A stretch of DNA of 64,000 nt from Oopsacas minuta (GCA_024704765.1 JAKMXF010000033.1:682001-746000), one strand, 5' to 3'; positions 21,944 to 31,592 are shown, counted from the stretch's first letter. Made by a program: numbers and translations. The notes: generated from the sequence alone by a model not told the origin.

Positions 21944-22567
21944 ATGCAACCAGCTAGCTTCATTATAACGTTCTTCCTTCTGAGTACAGTACTGTCTCCT
22001 ATTCATTGTCAAATACAGTACTCATTCTATCCAATTAAGAAAGCATTCTCGTTAGATGAACATGTCTTATTCAGATTCACTCTTACTAATAATTATGATA
22101 CTGGTTTATTGTACCTTCCTTGGGGTACTCCACTAGAGAAGTATCCAGGAGAGCTACTAAGGATAACTGGCGAACAAAGTGAAGTGAATTTTATCTGTCC
22201 AGTTGCCAGTCGTCTTTCTCCTACAGCTGATGACTACAAGTTCCTTCCTGCAGGATCTACTGAAAATGTGCTATATAATGTATCAGTATGCTACACAATT
22301 GATACAGCTGGTGAATACACAGCTAATTATAGCCGGTATTTACCAGCTAAACTAGTTTATGCTGTGACTGCCTTTACCAGCTATGACTCATTCTCATCAG
22401 CAGTACTATCTATTGATAACATAAGATTCTGTGTAGGTGACACTTGTAACCTCCCACCTATAATACCAGAGCTATTCAATGTTACTCTAATATCTTCTAG
22501 CTCAACTCTATTACCAGAATATATGCTAATCTTTATTTACTGTGTTGTTATTACCATAATGTTTTGA
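21944..22567 (+). CDS. Secreted or membrane-anchored protein of unknown function, copy A
   Basis: A 207-aa protein with an N-terminal signal peptide (hydrophobic 5-20, likely cut near SPIHCQ) and a C-terminal hydrophobic stretch (~190-207, LLPEYMLIFIYCVVITIMF). The tail could be a transmembrane anchor or GPI signal. The middle looks like one all-beta domain: YSFYPIKKAFSLDEHVLFRF, then TLTNNYDTGLLYLPWGTPLE, and Cys pairs FICPV, VSVCY, FCVGDTC. The phrase about neighbouring strands and a GTPLE loop recalls the N-terminal beta domain of fungal-type M35 peptidyl-Lys metallopeptidases, but no HExxH catalytic domain is present. I do not assign a function. Near-identical copy B lies inverted at 26649-27263. 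Confidence 0.75.
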   Translation: MQPASFIITFFLLSTVLSPIHCQIQYSFYPIKKAFSLDEHVLFRFTLTNNYDTGLLYLPWGTPLEKYPGELLRITGEQSEVNFICPVASRLSPTADDYKFLPAGSTENVLYNVSVCYTIDTAGEYTANYSRYLPAKLVYAVTAFTSYDSFSSAVLSIDNIRFCVGDTCNLPPIIPELFNVTLISSSSTLLPEYMLIFIYCVVITIMF

Positions 22568-23223
22568 TACTAATTTATATTGTATAGTATTTCTTTTTAG
22601 ATATGAATGTTATTACAGTTTCTTAGATAAATCATATAACAATTATGAGTCGAATGAGTAACATATAATTGGGATATCAATGCTGCTTGGGACAGTTTTC
22701 TTTATTTAATTTCTATTTAAATATGTGTAGAGTTGCTGTTATATTACATTATATTTGATGCTCTTTTATGACATGTTTATTGCCCAGACTTGTAGTACAT
22801 AGTGTAATTCACAAAATCAAGGTTTTGCTAATAACTGGCACAATACTATCTGAATAACGCTGTACTGTATGTACCATTAATCCATGGTTTATGTAACTAT
22901 GTGTAGCCAGCAATAGTAATTTACTTGTTACTGTAGAATGTTATTTACTTGTATTATTTATCAAATATAATTTATTGAATTTTCAATATGAGATTACACA
23001 AGAGGAATATGTTAATTTCTTATGAATGAAGTATAGAATTTAGGATAGAGGCCTGTTCTTTACAATTCGAAATACAGTAGAAACCAGTTTTTCTTACTAT
23101 TTCTTTGCAAAAATAAATATTTGTGGTTTTCAGGTTTTAAAATTTAAAATTTTTAGCGAAAAATATGATGGATAGTTCTAAATTCAATATTATTCATAAA
23201 ATATTTGCAGCCAAACTATTAGT

Positions 23224-23285
23224 TACCTTACTATAGGAAATTAACGCGAATGCTCCAATTCGCGTTAATTTCCTATAGTAAGGTA
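23224..23285. repeat. Perfect 28-bp inverted repeat, 6-nt loop
   Basis: Arms 23224-23251 (begins taccttactataggaaatt) and 23258-23285 are exact reverse complements around gctcca. Such a perfect foldback in otherwise ordinary AT-rich sequence suggests a tiny transposable foldback element or a small-RNA hairpin. Confidence 0.85.
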
Positions 23286-23461
23286 TATAAAAATTCTTGA
23301 ATAGTGGGAAGGTGAAGAATTTCTTTTCTTTCAAATAGTGTGAATTTTATGGTACATTTGCTTTCCTTTCATAATTTTTGCTAGAGGCCAGACAAAAGTT
23401 TCAATTACTGGAAATTGGTGTTCAATCGAATGGTGAAACACAATCATTTATCTCTAAAAGA

Positions 23462-23525
23462 ATAGCTGGTAAAGGCTGTCACAGAATGAATTAGTTAGCT
23501 GATAAATTCACACCGAAATTAGCTT
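23462..23525 (-). pseudogene. Fragment of the secreted-protein gene (third copy, decayed)
   Basis: The stretch beginning atagctggtaaaggctgtca matches, in the same orientation, the minus-strand coding sequence of copy B near 26832-26895 with several substitutions and small indels. It covers only about 20 codons of the AKLVYAVTAFTSYD region. It ends 5 bp from the left end of the Tc1/mariner element, suggesting the insertion or a related break truncated it. Confidence 0.65.
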
Positions 23526-23529
23526 TGTA

Positions 23530-24842
23530 CAGGGTGGCTCCAAAGTTCTGATACAAACCATTTTGTCTATAATATTTATTCAGCATGACCTACATTATTG
23601 ATTCTCTATATATAATTAATACATACTATTAGGAAGAGATTGCCTAGTCATTTATTCAATATAACCACCCTTTTTGGAAATGACAGCCCTGAGTCTGTTC
23701 GGGAATCCTTCTACTGCGGCACGCAGAGTTTCTTGGGGCATCTTCTCCCATTCTCGACACAAGGAAATCTTTAGAGAGCTAACTGTGTTGTGTGACACAG
23801 AACAAGCCTTGTTTTCCAAGATATACCATACAGAATAGTCCATGGGATTTAAATCGGGACTGTATGGTGGCCATTCATCCTTATGTATAAAATTGGGAAT
23901 ATTGTGCTTCAGCCAATCTTGGGTCGTATTGGCCGTATGGGCGGGAGCATCATCTTGTTGGAAGACAAATTGCTGTCCAGAAAACATGGTCTGGCTCAGA
24001 CCTTTTACCACAGGCTCTAATACAAGCTCTTGGTATGTTTTGGCATTGATTTTCACTCCTGGGGGGATGAAAATCAGTGGTGTCCGACCAACAGCAGAGA
24101 CCCCAGCCCAAACCATCACCGACAGTGGTTTCTTCATCCGACTGATATATCTGAACTTATCAGGGATCGCTGAAGCTGAGGTCGAGATGACTCTGTTGTT
24201 TTGGCTATTTGTAGCCTCTTCAATGGTGAAAATTTTCTCATCTGAGAAAATGGTATTTTCGAGAACTCCAATAGCGTGTAGAGCAAGTAGGCTCTTGCTC
24301 CGGGACACTCTCTTTTCTTTCACCGACCCAGATAGGAATTGTACCTTTTTGCGTTTAAAAGAGCGCATTCCTAGGTCCCTTTTGACAACCTTTTGTATTG
24401 CTCGGCGAGATATATTGAGCTCCAAGGCCATTTTCCTCATCGAATGGTGTGGGTTCCGCCGAATCCGTTCTCGCACCACTTTCTTGAGAGCTGAGGTCGT
24501 TACAGAGCATGGACGACCAGATCTCGGCTTGTCTACAGTGTCCCCAGTTTCCTTATATCGATTTATCGTCCTGTAGATAAATGCCCTACGTCCTTTTTGC
24601 AATATTCAGCAGTTTCAAAATTTCTGATGGACTTTTCCCCGCCATATGCAACTCAATAATTGCTGACCTCTCAGATTCCATGGTCAATCACAATTTTTTT
24701 CGAAATAGAATACACTAAATTGAAATAATATTTGTTAGGAAGCGTATAAGGTATGTCATGGGAGAGCAAACCATTGAGAATACTTCCTGATAATGGTTGT
24801 ATATTAATCATGATTTTGTATCAGAACTTTGGAGCCACCCTG
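23530..24842 (-). mobile_element. Tc1/mariner-superfamily element, full length
   Basis: A 1313-bp element with inverted ends that both read CAGGGTGGCTCCAAAGTTCT and continue matching for about 28 bp, flanked by TA on each side as expected for Tc1/mariner target duplication. It carries one transposase gene on the minus strand with a single frame break. The intact ends mean it could still be mobilised in trans. Confidence 0.93.
23652..24681 (-). pseudogene. Tc1/mariner transposase, frame-broken, DD37D catalytic spacing
   Basis: Translation from the ATG at 24681 gives an N-terminal helix-turn-helix (MESERSAIIELHMAGKSPSE) and runs into a TAG near 24588. The rest (RRAFIYRTINRYKETG onward to 23652) continues in the next frame, so one base was gained or lost near 24590-24600. 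The continuing part has a second HTH, then the catalytic residues: FSDEK (first Asp), QQDDAPAHT (second Asp) and SPDLNPMDYSVW (third, Asp). There are 37 residues between second and third, which points to the DD37D (maT-like) group rather than Tc1 DD34E. As read, it cannot make full transposase. Confidence 0.85.
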
Positions 24843-25753
24843 TAGTTGCCTGTATCAACTCTAGGAAGCTATAATGATCCAGTATCATAATTTTACACAT
24901 ATCCTGTAGACTACCTTCAATAAACTGCAATACAAATTTTGAGATTCTGTGGACTCCTGCTGTCGTCCATGGATCACCAAGGGGTCTTTTCTATGAGCCC
25001 AGCAATGTATTCAATAGAGATACAGTGGAAACTGGAGAAAATTCTTCTTCCCCTGGAAATGCTTGGACTCCTCACTAAGTTAACATATTAATCTTATATC
25101 TTACAGCTAATTAGATATTTCACTTTCATTAGCATCAGTAGTGCTTTCCAAGAAGTGATTCGTTGTAAAAGTTTACAAGACTAAGAATCTGAGAAATTAT
25201 TGAAATTATAACTAATAACTATTCCATGATTAAACATATTAACCTTCAGATTATTCAGAAATTCAATTATTCTGAATTGTTAAATAGGCTTCGATTCAGG
25301 TATAAATATTATCGATAGTCATATCCTTAATATCTACTGGATCTAATTTAAGTCTTCAGCCACAGACCCTCTGCCAAGTAATGAGGATAAATCTAATCAA
25401 ATAAATGCTTAATCTTAATAGTTTTTAGAAAATTTATGTGTAGCAGCAAAAAATAGAAATTATAACCTGTACGGTTGGTTGTGACGTGTCTATTTATGTA
25501 GTTGATTCATTTGCATTGGTAAAATTCTTTGAGGTGGAACCTGCTGTGATAATCCGACAGTGCAGTGTTCCTGAAAAATAGCTTCTGATAATACAAACTA
25601 ACCTGTATAATAAAGATACTTATGCTACCTTAAAATGAATCAAACTATAGAAATATCCATGAAATCGAATCCCAGCGACACGGGTTGTAAATAATTATAG
25701 ATTTTTAATCTACTCACAGATAATATTCTGATATCATAGATTATTTGAATACG
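24843..25753. other. Spacer with decayed KAT fragment
   Basis: Follows the Tc1/mariner element and precedes the GST gene. It includes a fragment of the KAT 5' end at about 25110-25192. The remainder is AT-rich with no gene seen. Confidence 0.5.
25110..25192 (+). pseudogene. Decayed 5' fragment of the KAT gene
   Basis: The sequence around attagatatttca...ccaagaagtgattcgttgt...tacaagac matches the leader and first ~20 codons of KAT copy 2 (20459-20545), including the SKKRFV and LQED regions. It has lost the start codon and contains indels. Only the 5' end is present. Confidence 0.7.
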
Positions 25754-26461
25754 ATGTCGGAGCTGAAACTTTTTTGTGACTTGGTATCTCAACCGTGTAG
25801 AGCAATAGTTCTCCTCCTGGAGATTAATAACATTCCTCATCAAAGAGAAGTGATTTCTCTCTTGAAAGGAGAACACAGAAAGCACGAAGAGCTACTAGCT
25901 GCTAATCCTAACAAAATGCTTCCTGTAATAAAGGATGGTACATTTGTTATCTATGAGAGCGCAACTATCCTCCGTTACCTCTGCTCTTCTCGAGATCTAC
26001 CAGATCACTGGTATCCTAAAGACCTGAAGAAGAGAGTTCTAGTCGATCAATTCTTTGACTGGTTTCCGACAAACTTAAGGAAAGGAGCTAGTGGTTGGTT
26101 CCTAAATGAAGTATTATTGAAAAAACCATCAACAGATCCTCTAATTGAACAGAGCAAAGAAACTCTACGCAAGGCATTGACCATTTTCAATGACTTTACT
26201 CTACGTGACAGTAAGTTCATAGCTGGAGAAGAGATCTCTGTAGCAGACATTCAGGCCGTTTGTGAACTCACACAACACTGGGCAATAGGTATAAATATAT
26301 ACACTGGGTATGCTAACGTAGAGAGATGGATTGCAGACTGTACTAAGGAGCTACAACCTCATTTTAATAATGTCTATGTTGAAATATACAAAATGCGAGA
26401 TTTAGGTGTTTTGGGTACAGGTATACAGCCTCTTAATTATACCCCAAAGTTTAATAATTAA
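25754..26461 (+). CDS. GSTT: Glutathione S-transferase, theta class
   Basis: A 235-aa cytosolic GST. The N-terminal thioredoxin-like domain (1-~78) starts SELKLFCDLVSQPCRAI, with Ser12 at the theta-class catalytic serine position, cis-Pro in KMLPVIKDG, and ESATILRYL for the glutathione gamma-Glu contact. The C-terminal helical domain (~90-220) has the capping motif FIAGEEISVADIQAVCEL. Theta GSTs conjugate glutathione to small electrophiles such as haloalkanes. The ATG at 25754 is preferred to an in-frame TTG three codons upstream. Intronless. It sits between decayed copies of the KAT gene and the METTL7-like gene, a suggestive position for thiol metabolism. Confidence 0.93.
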   Translation: MSELKLFCDLVSQPCRAIVLLLEINNIPHQREVISLLKGEHRKHEELLAANPNKMLPVIKDGTFVIYESATILRYLCSSRDLPDHWYPKDLKKRVLVDQFFDWFPTNLRKGASGWFLNEVLLKKPSTDPLIEQSKETLRKALTIFNDFTLRDSKFIAGEEISVADIQAVCELTQHWAIGINIYTGYANVERWIADCTKELQPHFNNVYVEIYKMRDLGVLGTGIQPLNYTPKFNN

Positions 26462-26648
26462 CACTTAGGTTATTAGTATAACTTATCAAACTTATATTAC
26501 AGATCTTTTTTAGTAGTATCAGTTATTTAAGCCTACTAGCTATTATAGTATGTGTTACTTCGTATTTTTTTGTATACAGGATCCTCTTACTTATTACCAT
26601 TCCTCTTGTGTGATCTCATACTGCGAATTCAATAAATATAAATTAATA

Positions 26649-27263
26649 TCAAAACATTATGGTAATAACAACACAGTAAATAAAGATTAGCATATATTCT
26701 GGTAATAGAGTTGAGCTAGAAGATATTAGAGTAACATTGAATAGCTCTGGTATTATAGGCGGGAGGTTACAAGTGTCACCTACACAGAATCTTATGTTAT
26801 CAATAGATAGTACTGCCGATGAGAATGAGTCATAGCTGGTAAAGGCAGTCACAGCATAAACTAGTTTAGCTGGTAAATACCGGCTATAATTAGCTGTGTA
26901 TTCACCAGCTGTATCAACTGTGTAGCATACTGATACATTATATAGCACATTTTCAGTAGATCCTGCAGGAAGGAACTTGTAGTCATCAGCTGTAGTAGGA
27001 AGACGGTCGACTACTGGACATATAAAATTCACTTCGCTCTGTCCGTCAGTCATCCTTAGTAGCTCTCCTGGATACTTCTCTAGTGGAGTACCCCAAGGAA
27101 GGTACAATAAACCAGTATCATAATTGTTAGTAAGAGTGAATCTGAATAAGACATGTTCATCTAACGAGAATGCTTCCTTAATTGGATAGAATGAATACTG
27201 TATTTGACAATGAATAGGAGACAGTACTGTACTCAGAAGGCAGAACGTTATAATCAGTTGCAT
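26649..27263 (-). CDS. Secreted or membrane-anchored protein of unknown function, copy B
   Basis: A 204-aa near-duplicate of copy A (21944-22567), inverted relative to it. Signal peptide, Cys pattern and C-terminal hydrophobic tail are all kept. Differences cluster in the N-terminal half (for example KEAFSLDEH for KKAFSLDEH, and DRLPTT for SRLSPT), and the last ~65 residues are identical. Start at the ATG 27263; directly upstream is TTTCTTACAG on the coding strand, a possible splice acceptor, so a 5' UTR intron may exist. Function unknown, as for copy A. Confidence 0.75.
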   Translation of the reverse strand: MQLIITFCLLSTVLSPIHCQIQYSFYPIKEAFSLDEHVLFRFTLTNNYDTGLLYLPWGTPLEKYPGELLRMTDGQSEVNFICPVVDRLPTTADDYKFLPAGSTENVLYNVSVCYTVDTAGEYTANYSRYLPAKLVYAVTAFTSYDSFSSAVLSIDNIRFCVGDTCNLPPIIPELFNVTLISSSSTLLPEYMLIFIYCVVITIMF

Positions 27264-27417
27264 CTGTAAGAAACATAATACGCATAATGAAAATGCCAAG
27301 ATTAATATTAACCTTAATATTAACTCAAATAAACTATTCTTATACGTTAATTAACACATAACTTGAATACAAATAATTTTGATTAATCATTAATAAATAT
27401 GGTTATAGGATAAATAT

Positions 27418-28188
27418 TTATTTAATTGCTACCCCTGTATAATGCTCGCCTATAAGGTACCAGCCTGTAGGATGAAATTCAGATTCGAATCTTTCCCAAT
27501 TCACACAACTAATATCAGTATGAGTATCTCTGTTCAGTCTGCAATCGTTCTTTATTATTCTCCAAAAAGGATTGCATAGAGATTGTATAAATCGCCAGAA
27601 ATAGCTTTTTCTATTCCTGTTATGCTCTAACAGTGCTAGTCTTCCACCTGGTTTCAAAAGTGTATGACAGTCTGTAATGACTTCTACAGGATTATCTACA
27701 CTACAAAGCAGTAACAGACTGATTACTACATCGAATTTATCCTCAATATGATCGTGATATCTGCTAGCTACAAACTCTTCAAATGTTCCATTGTATAGTC
27801 TAACCGGAAATGGAAGATCCTCAACTTTGGGTTTCAATGCATCAAAGAACAGCTGACTAGGTTCAATACAAGTTAGAGATTTAATTTTATCAGCATACTC
27901 TAAATAGTATTTGAGATTGATTCCATCAGCTGCTCCTATTTCTACGATATCTCCTTCTAAGTTAGATTTTAGGAAGAGAGATTCTTTCTTACTTTTGTGT
28001 TTCATATCCGCACGTTCACCTAATCCACCAAACCACACATTAGAGTAATAGTCTTGTCTCCATTTTTTGTTAAAATATAACAATTTGTAACACGACACAC
28101 TTAGTATAACTATACCACCAGTTATGACGTAACGATTTAGGTATTGGGAGACTGCTGTCCAAATATCCATCCACTCTAATTCATACAT
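27418..28188 (-). CDS. METTL7: METTL7-type (thiol) methyltransferase
   Basis: A class I SAM-dependent methyltransferase, 256 aa. A hydrophobic N-terminal anchor (about residues 13-36) suits the ER/lipid-droplet anchoring of METTL7 proteins. SAM-binding motif I is DIVEIGAADGINLKYY, then the acidic CIEPS, VVISLLLLCSVDNP and LKPGGRLALLEHN, which closely track METTL7A/B (TMT1A/TMT1B), now known as alkyl thiol methyltransferases. An upstream in-frame TTG exists, but the ATG at 28188 (MYELEWMD) is the first true start; the Met at 28170 is an alternative. A group B MITE begins only 11 bp upstream of the ATG, so the promoter or leader is transposon-derived. Single exon. Confidence 0.88.
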   Translation of the reverse strand: MYELEWMDIWTAVSQYLNRYVITGGIVILSVSCYKLLYFNKKWRQDYYSNVWFGGLGERADMKHKSKKESLFLKSNLEGDIVEIGAADGINLKYYLEYADKIKSLTCIEPSQLFFDALKPKVEDLPFPVRLYNGTFEEFVASRYHDHIEDKFDVVISLLLLCSVDNPVEVITDCHTLLKPGGRLALLEHNRNRKSYFWRFIQSLCNPFWRIIKNDCRLNRDTHTDISCVNWERFESEFHPTGWYLIGEHYTGVAIK

Positions 28189-28566
28189 TAAAATAACTGC
28201 AGTCAACTCCTGTTATATCGAACACGGATATACTGGAATATTCGCTTATATCGAGGTCTGAATTGTAAATATGATCTCAAACAGTCAAAGTAACATAAAC
28301 TTCATGGATTCTATCGAACCCCGCTTTATATCCAAGTACATTAATTATTGTGGTCCTTGAGCTTTGATTTAATGGGAGTTGACTACAAGTGCAAAATTTG
28401 AACATTATAAAGACCTCTAGAAAAATGTATGTAGAGGCTGTAGAATACATTAGCATAATTAATTCAGCCTTTTACGGATAGCTAGAGTGACATACAGAAA
28501 GATGTTTTGAATTATTAAATTAAATATAGTTGAAACAATTGAAGTCAACAAGGATAATGAATAAAT
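28189..28566. other. Spacer between METTL7-like and PDE6D genes
   Basis: About half is the group B MITE at 28199-28384. The remainder is AT-rich with no gene seen. Confidence 0.55.
28199..28384. repeat. MITE-like element, group B
   Basis: Left end CAGTCAACTCCTGTTATATC; right end GGGAGTTGACTACA, inverted. The interior shares several phrases with 1310-1444. Ends match pogo/Tigger-type elements. Confidence 0.7.
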
Positions 28567-29052
28567 CTACACATAGAATATACGCACACGGGATGCTGAT
28601 ATAATAGTGTTCTCATCATAGAAATCAGTTTGAATTAGAACATTACCACTCAGCATTTCTGCAGGCAGCATATGTCCCTCTCCAGCGGCTTCTATCACTT
28701 GCTCCCACGAGTTTGTAGAGTTTGGAATTACAAATCCGAATTTGAATGACCATCCTTCTAGCAGCTGATCTTGAAACATAACTCTCTGAACAATTCTAAA
28801 ATTAGTTAGAGCACGTTTTGAGCTGAAATTTAGAGTTCGTGAAACAGACTTACACTCTAGAATACTCTTAGGAACTTCAGCAATATGTACCTGTCCTGGT
28901 ATAGACATATCCTCTTTCCCCTCCCACAACACTTTACCAGTTTCAGAATCCTTCAAGAGCATCCAATTCAGAGAAAAGTCATGTGTAGCTATTTCAATTG
29001 GATCTTCTGTGTTGGTGACTTTGTTTATAATTGGCTGTTCTATCGGCTCCAT
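28567..29052 (-). CDS. PDE6D: PDE6D: prenyl-binding protein delta
   Basis: A 161-aa protein with the immunoglobulin-like prenyl-binding fold, slightly longer than human PDE6D (150 aa) at the N-terminus. Family motifs visible are FSLNWMLLKDSETGKVLWEG, VSRTLNFSS, FRIVQRVMF, WSFKFGFVIPNSTNSWE and the C-terminal beta strand SASRVRIFYV. PDE6D extracts and shuttles farnesylated and geranylgeranylated proteins such as Ras/Rho-family GTPases and ciliary cargo. Single exon, complete. The next gene upstream is an ICMT-family methyltransferase, which in other organisms acts on prenyl-cysteines, a possibly coincidental functional link. Confidence 0.95.
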   Translation of the reverse strand: MEPIEQPIINKVTNTEDPIEIATHDFSLNWMLLKDSETGKVLWEGKEDMSIPGQVHIAEVPKSILECKSVSRTLNFSSKRALTNFRIVQRVMFQDQLLEGWSFKFGFVIPNSTNSWEQVIEAAGEGHMLPAEMLSGNVLIQTDFYDENTIISASRVRIFYV

Positions 29053-30634
29053 TGTAATTATTATGCTATGGAGTATGTTGTGATTCGTAATTGTAAGTAT
29101 AAATAATTTTGTGTAATATTTCGTAGTTTGAACTAATAACTAATAACTAATACATATAACAGTGTAGCTTTCATATCTAGAACAGATTATCATTCTACCT
29201 AATTGACTAGGGTCTAGGATCAGGGGCAGCGTCAGGAATTAGCGAATTAAGGGACTGGGAATATCGACAGCTTTTTCAGCATGGCCAAAGGCTCACTTGA
29301 AAATTATGTATAATTTCCAAAAAACTGAGAAATTATTCAAATTAATCATACTCATAAACAACAGACATACAGTATAATCGGTACATAGTATAGTTAGTAT
29401 ATTAGTTGCTAACAATTCAAAAAAATCCATTTTTTGTTGCCTACTGCAAACTTATAGATTATGCTATCTTCGTTTAAGTCCTGGTCATTTCAATATTACA
29501 TTCAAAACTCCAAAGTCACTTAAACGATCTTTCCCCATGGAACTACGTAAATAATTTAATACGGTTCATGGCATAGAATGAGTCATCAGCTCTAGCAGAA
29601 GAAATCAGGTTGCTCGTAGGAGTATTTGTATGCGAGCTTCGCTTTCTTGCCCTGCGCGGCTCGCGAACACTTCGAGTGCTCTTCTATTCTTATTGATATA
29701 TGGGGCCGTTTAAACGTTACGTAACGCGAATTCAATAATTTTGACGCCCCCTCCCTATATTATATTTTTTCACCTTGTTGTAATACAAAAAGAATGGGAC
29801 TGTCACACTTCACATAACACCCCCTCCCCTTGTAGCGTTACGTAACCCTAGTAACGTTTAAGTTAAATTTAATTGGTCAAATAATAAACAATATGAAATA
29901 TAGTTACATATTTATTCTATTAGTATTCTAATTAAATTATAATAATCTCAAATCACCATCCGTGCCGAATTAAAACTTCAAATAAATTTTAGTGGATTAT
30001 TGAATCTATGTTATCCTATTAAATATCTATTTTTAGCAACAAAGAAAGAGAAAATTGAATTTTACTAATCTTGTTATACATTTCAAAAATGTCAAAAATC
30101 GAATTCTGCGCTCCTGTTTACCCCTATTTAATAAGTGGAAGCTAATCTCTAGGATTATTTTACGTTCGTAATGAGATGGAACAGTAAAAATTTACCAATT
30201 GCTTTTAACCAATTCTCGTACCAAAAACGATATTTTAGCACCTTTTTGACGTTATAAAATCACAAATTTTCGTTGTCAATACTTTAAGAAGAAAAATTGG
30301 ATGCTGGCAACGGCACCCAAAAATTTAATTAAACCTTAAAGTGCTGTTGCAGACACTCTAGCCACAGCCTAAAACGTAAAATGACGAGAATACTTAAGCG
30401 AATAATGCAAAAAATCGAATGTTTATTGTTTTTCTAATTAATTGTAAAAACTAAGATTGTAGAGCTTAATTTAATTAATAGAATTTCAAATTACAAGTAA
30501 ATTACAAGTACGGGGATTGTAAAACACGAATATAAAAAATAAATAATTACACACAAATTACTTTAAAAATTTGTAAATTTTCAAACAGGATCATAACTAA
30601 ATTGTTATTCATTCAGAAAATAACCGAATCTGTA
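29053..30634. other. Intergenic region, 1.6 kb, with one inverted-repeat element
   Basis: AT-rich. It contains a candidate element at 29703-29870 and a GC-rich patch at 29630-29680 (cttcgctttcttgccctgcg) that resembles, inverted, the patch near 4030-4075. No gene is supported. Confidence 0.5.
29703..29870. repeat. Candidate MITE with GTTACGTAACG ends
   Basis: The left end has TTTAAACGTTACGTAACGC and the right end, on the other strand, CTTAAACGTTAC...GGTTACGTAACGC. Both ends carry a nearby C-rich box (CCCCCTCCC). A related ttacgtaacg..ggccccc string lies in the kinesin intron at ~61691-61718, suggesting a dispersed family. Confidence 0.5.
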
Positions 30635-31230
30635 TCAGTAGATACAGGGGAATAACCTCCATCTCTTCTGACTGTAAATCTTAAACTCAGCTCCAAACTT
30701 CTCTGCTAGCATTTCCTCTTCCTTTGTAATTCTTATGATGATCGCAATTAACATTTGAATACTGGTAACCAATAGAATTACAGAACAGTACATTATACTT
30801 GATCCTAGGAATAACATGTACAACCCCAAATAACTAGGATGCATAATATGAGTGTATACACCTGTTGTGATTAATTTCTGACCCTTACTCACCCCCAGAC
30901 GATAAGTGAAGAATTCTCCTAATTCTTGCTTAGCTCTTGACCTTAAAATACTACCAAAAATGCAAACACACAGTCCTATATAAAATAGATTAACCTGAAA
31001 AATATTTGACGTATTTTGAGTGAGTATACAGTTCGCAAATAATTTCCAATGTAAATGCACTGAAATAAAATATTAATAGCAATTGCTATGTAGAAAATGG
31101 CTCTTTCTTTTTGCGGTTTTTCATGTGTTTTTGCACTTGTTGATAGTTTATTTGGGTCTCTCAACTCGTAGAGGAAGAGAACCAATACGATGGTTATTCC
31201 AATAATATGATAAGGGATTATACTATCCAT
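30635..31230 (-). CDS. ICMT-family membrane methyltransferase, two exons, 35-nt intron
   Basis: Exon 1 is 31230-31030 and exon 2 is 30994-30635; joining in phase gives 186 aa. The intron (30995-31029) is only 35 nt, GTATAC...TTTTTCAG. The protein has several membrane spans and the isoprenylcysteine carboxyl methyltransferase/PEMT-type C-terminal core: HIMHPSYLGLY (HPxYxG SAM-binding motif), then a hydrophobic span, and ITKEEEMLAEKFGAEFKIYS with conserved Glu-Glu, ending WRLFP. Members methylate prenyl-cysteine carboxylates or lipids at the ER; many remain uncharacterised, and at 186 aa this is shorter than ICMT proper (about 280). I call the family, not the substrate. Confidence 0.85.
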
Positions 31231-31592
31231 TTACTTGAGTTTACTGCGATTTGTTAAGTAGAATTAATTAATTAGGGGATTTTACGAGTACTTATACTTG
31301 TGTAGGAGTAATGAGTTCGTATGCTGTATCTTACACAAAGCTTAAGTCTAAATGAATTAATACAGGAGTTTGTGGTATTCAATATCAAACAATTACTTCT
31401 GAATATATCATGACGTTCCATTATGCTATGCCGTGAATTAGTGGTATAATGACTATAATCAATGGAACCCACTCACAAATACGATGATTAGTATTCGCTT
31501 GAAATCAATTTCTTTGCGTTTTCCAATTCTACAACGTAGTTACCCATAGCAATTCCACTATAATAACATAGAAATTATTCATACTCTTACAC
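31231..31592. other. Spacer before the MULE element
   Basis: AT-rich, with one unsupported 66-codon minus-strand ORF (31272-31472). Nothing recognised. Confidence 0.4.

Larger units (their letters stand above)
22568..23529. other. Spacer with perfect palindrome and a decayed gene fragment
   Basis: Extends from secreted-protein copy A to the left end of the Tc1/mariner element. It contains the 28-bp perfect inverted repeat at 23224-23285 and a fragment of the secreted-protein gene near 23462-23525. No intact gene is seen. Confidence 0.6.
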
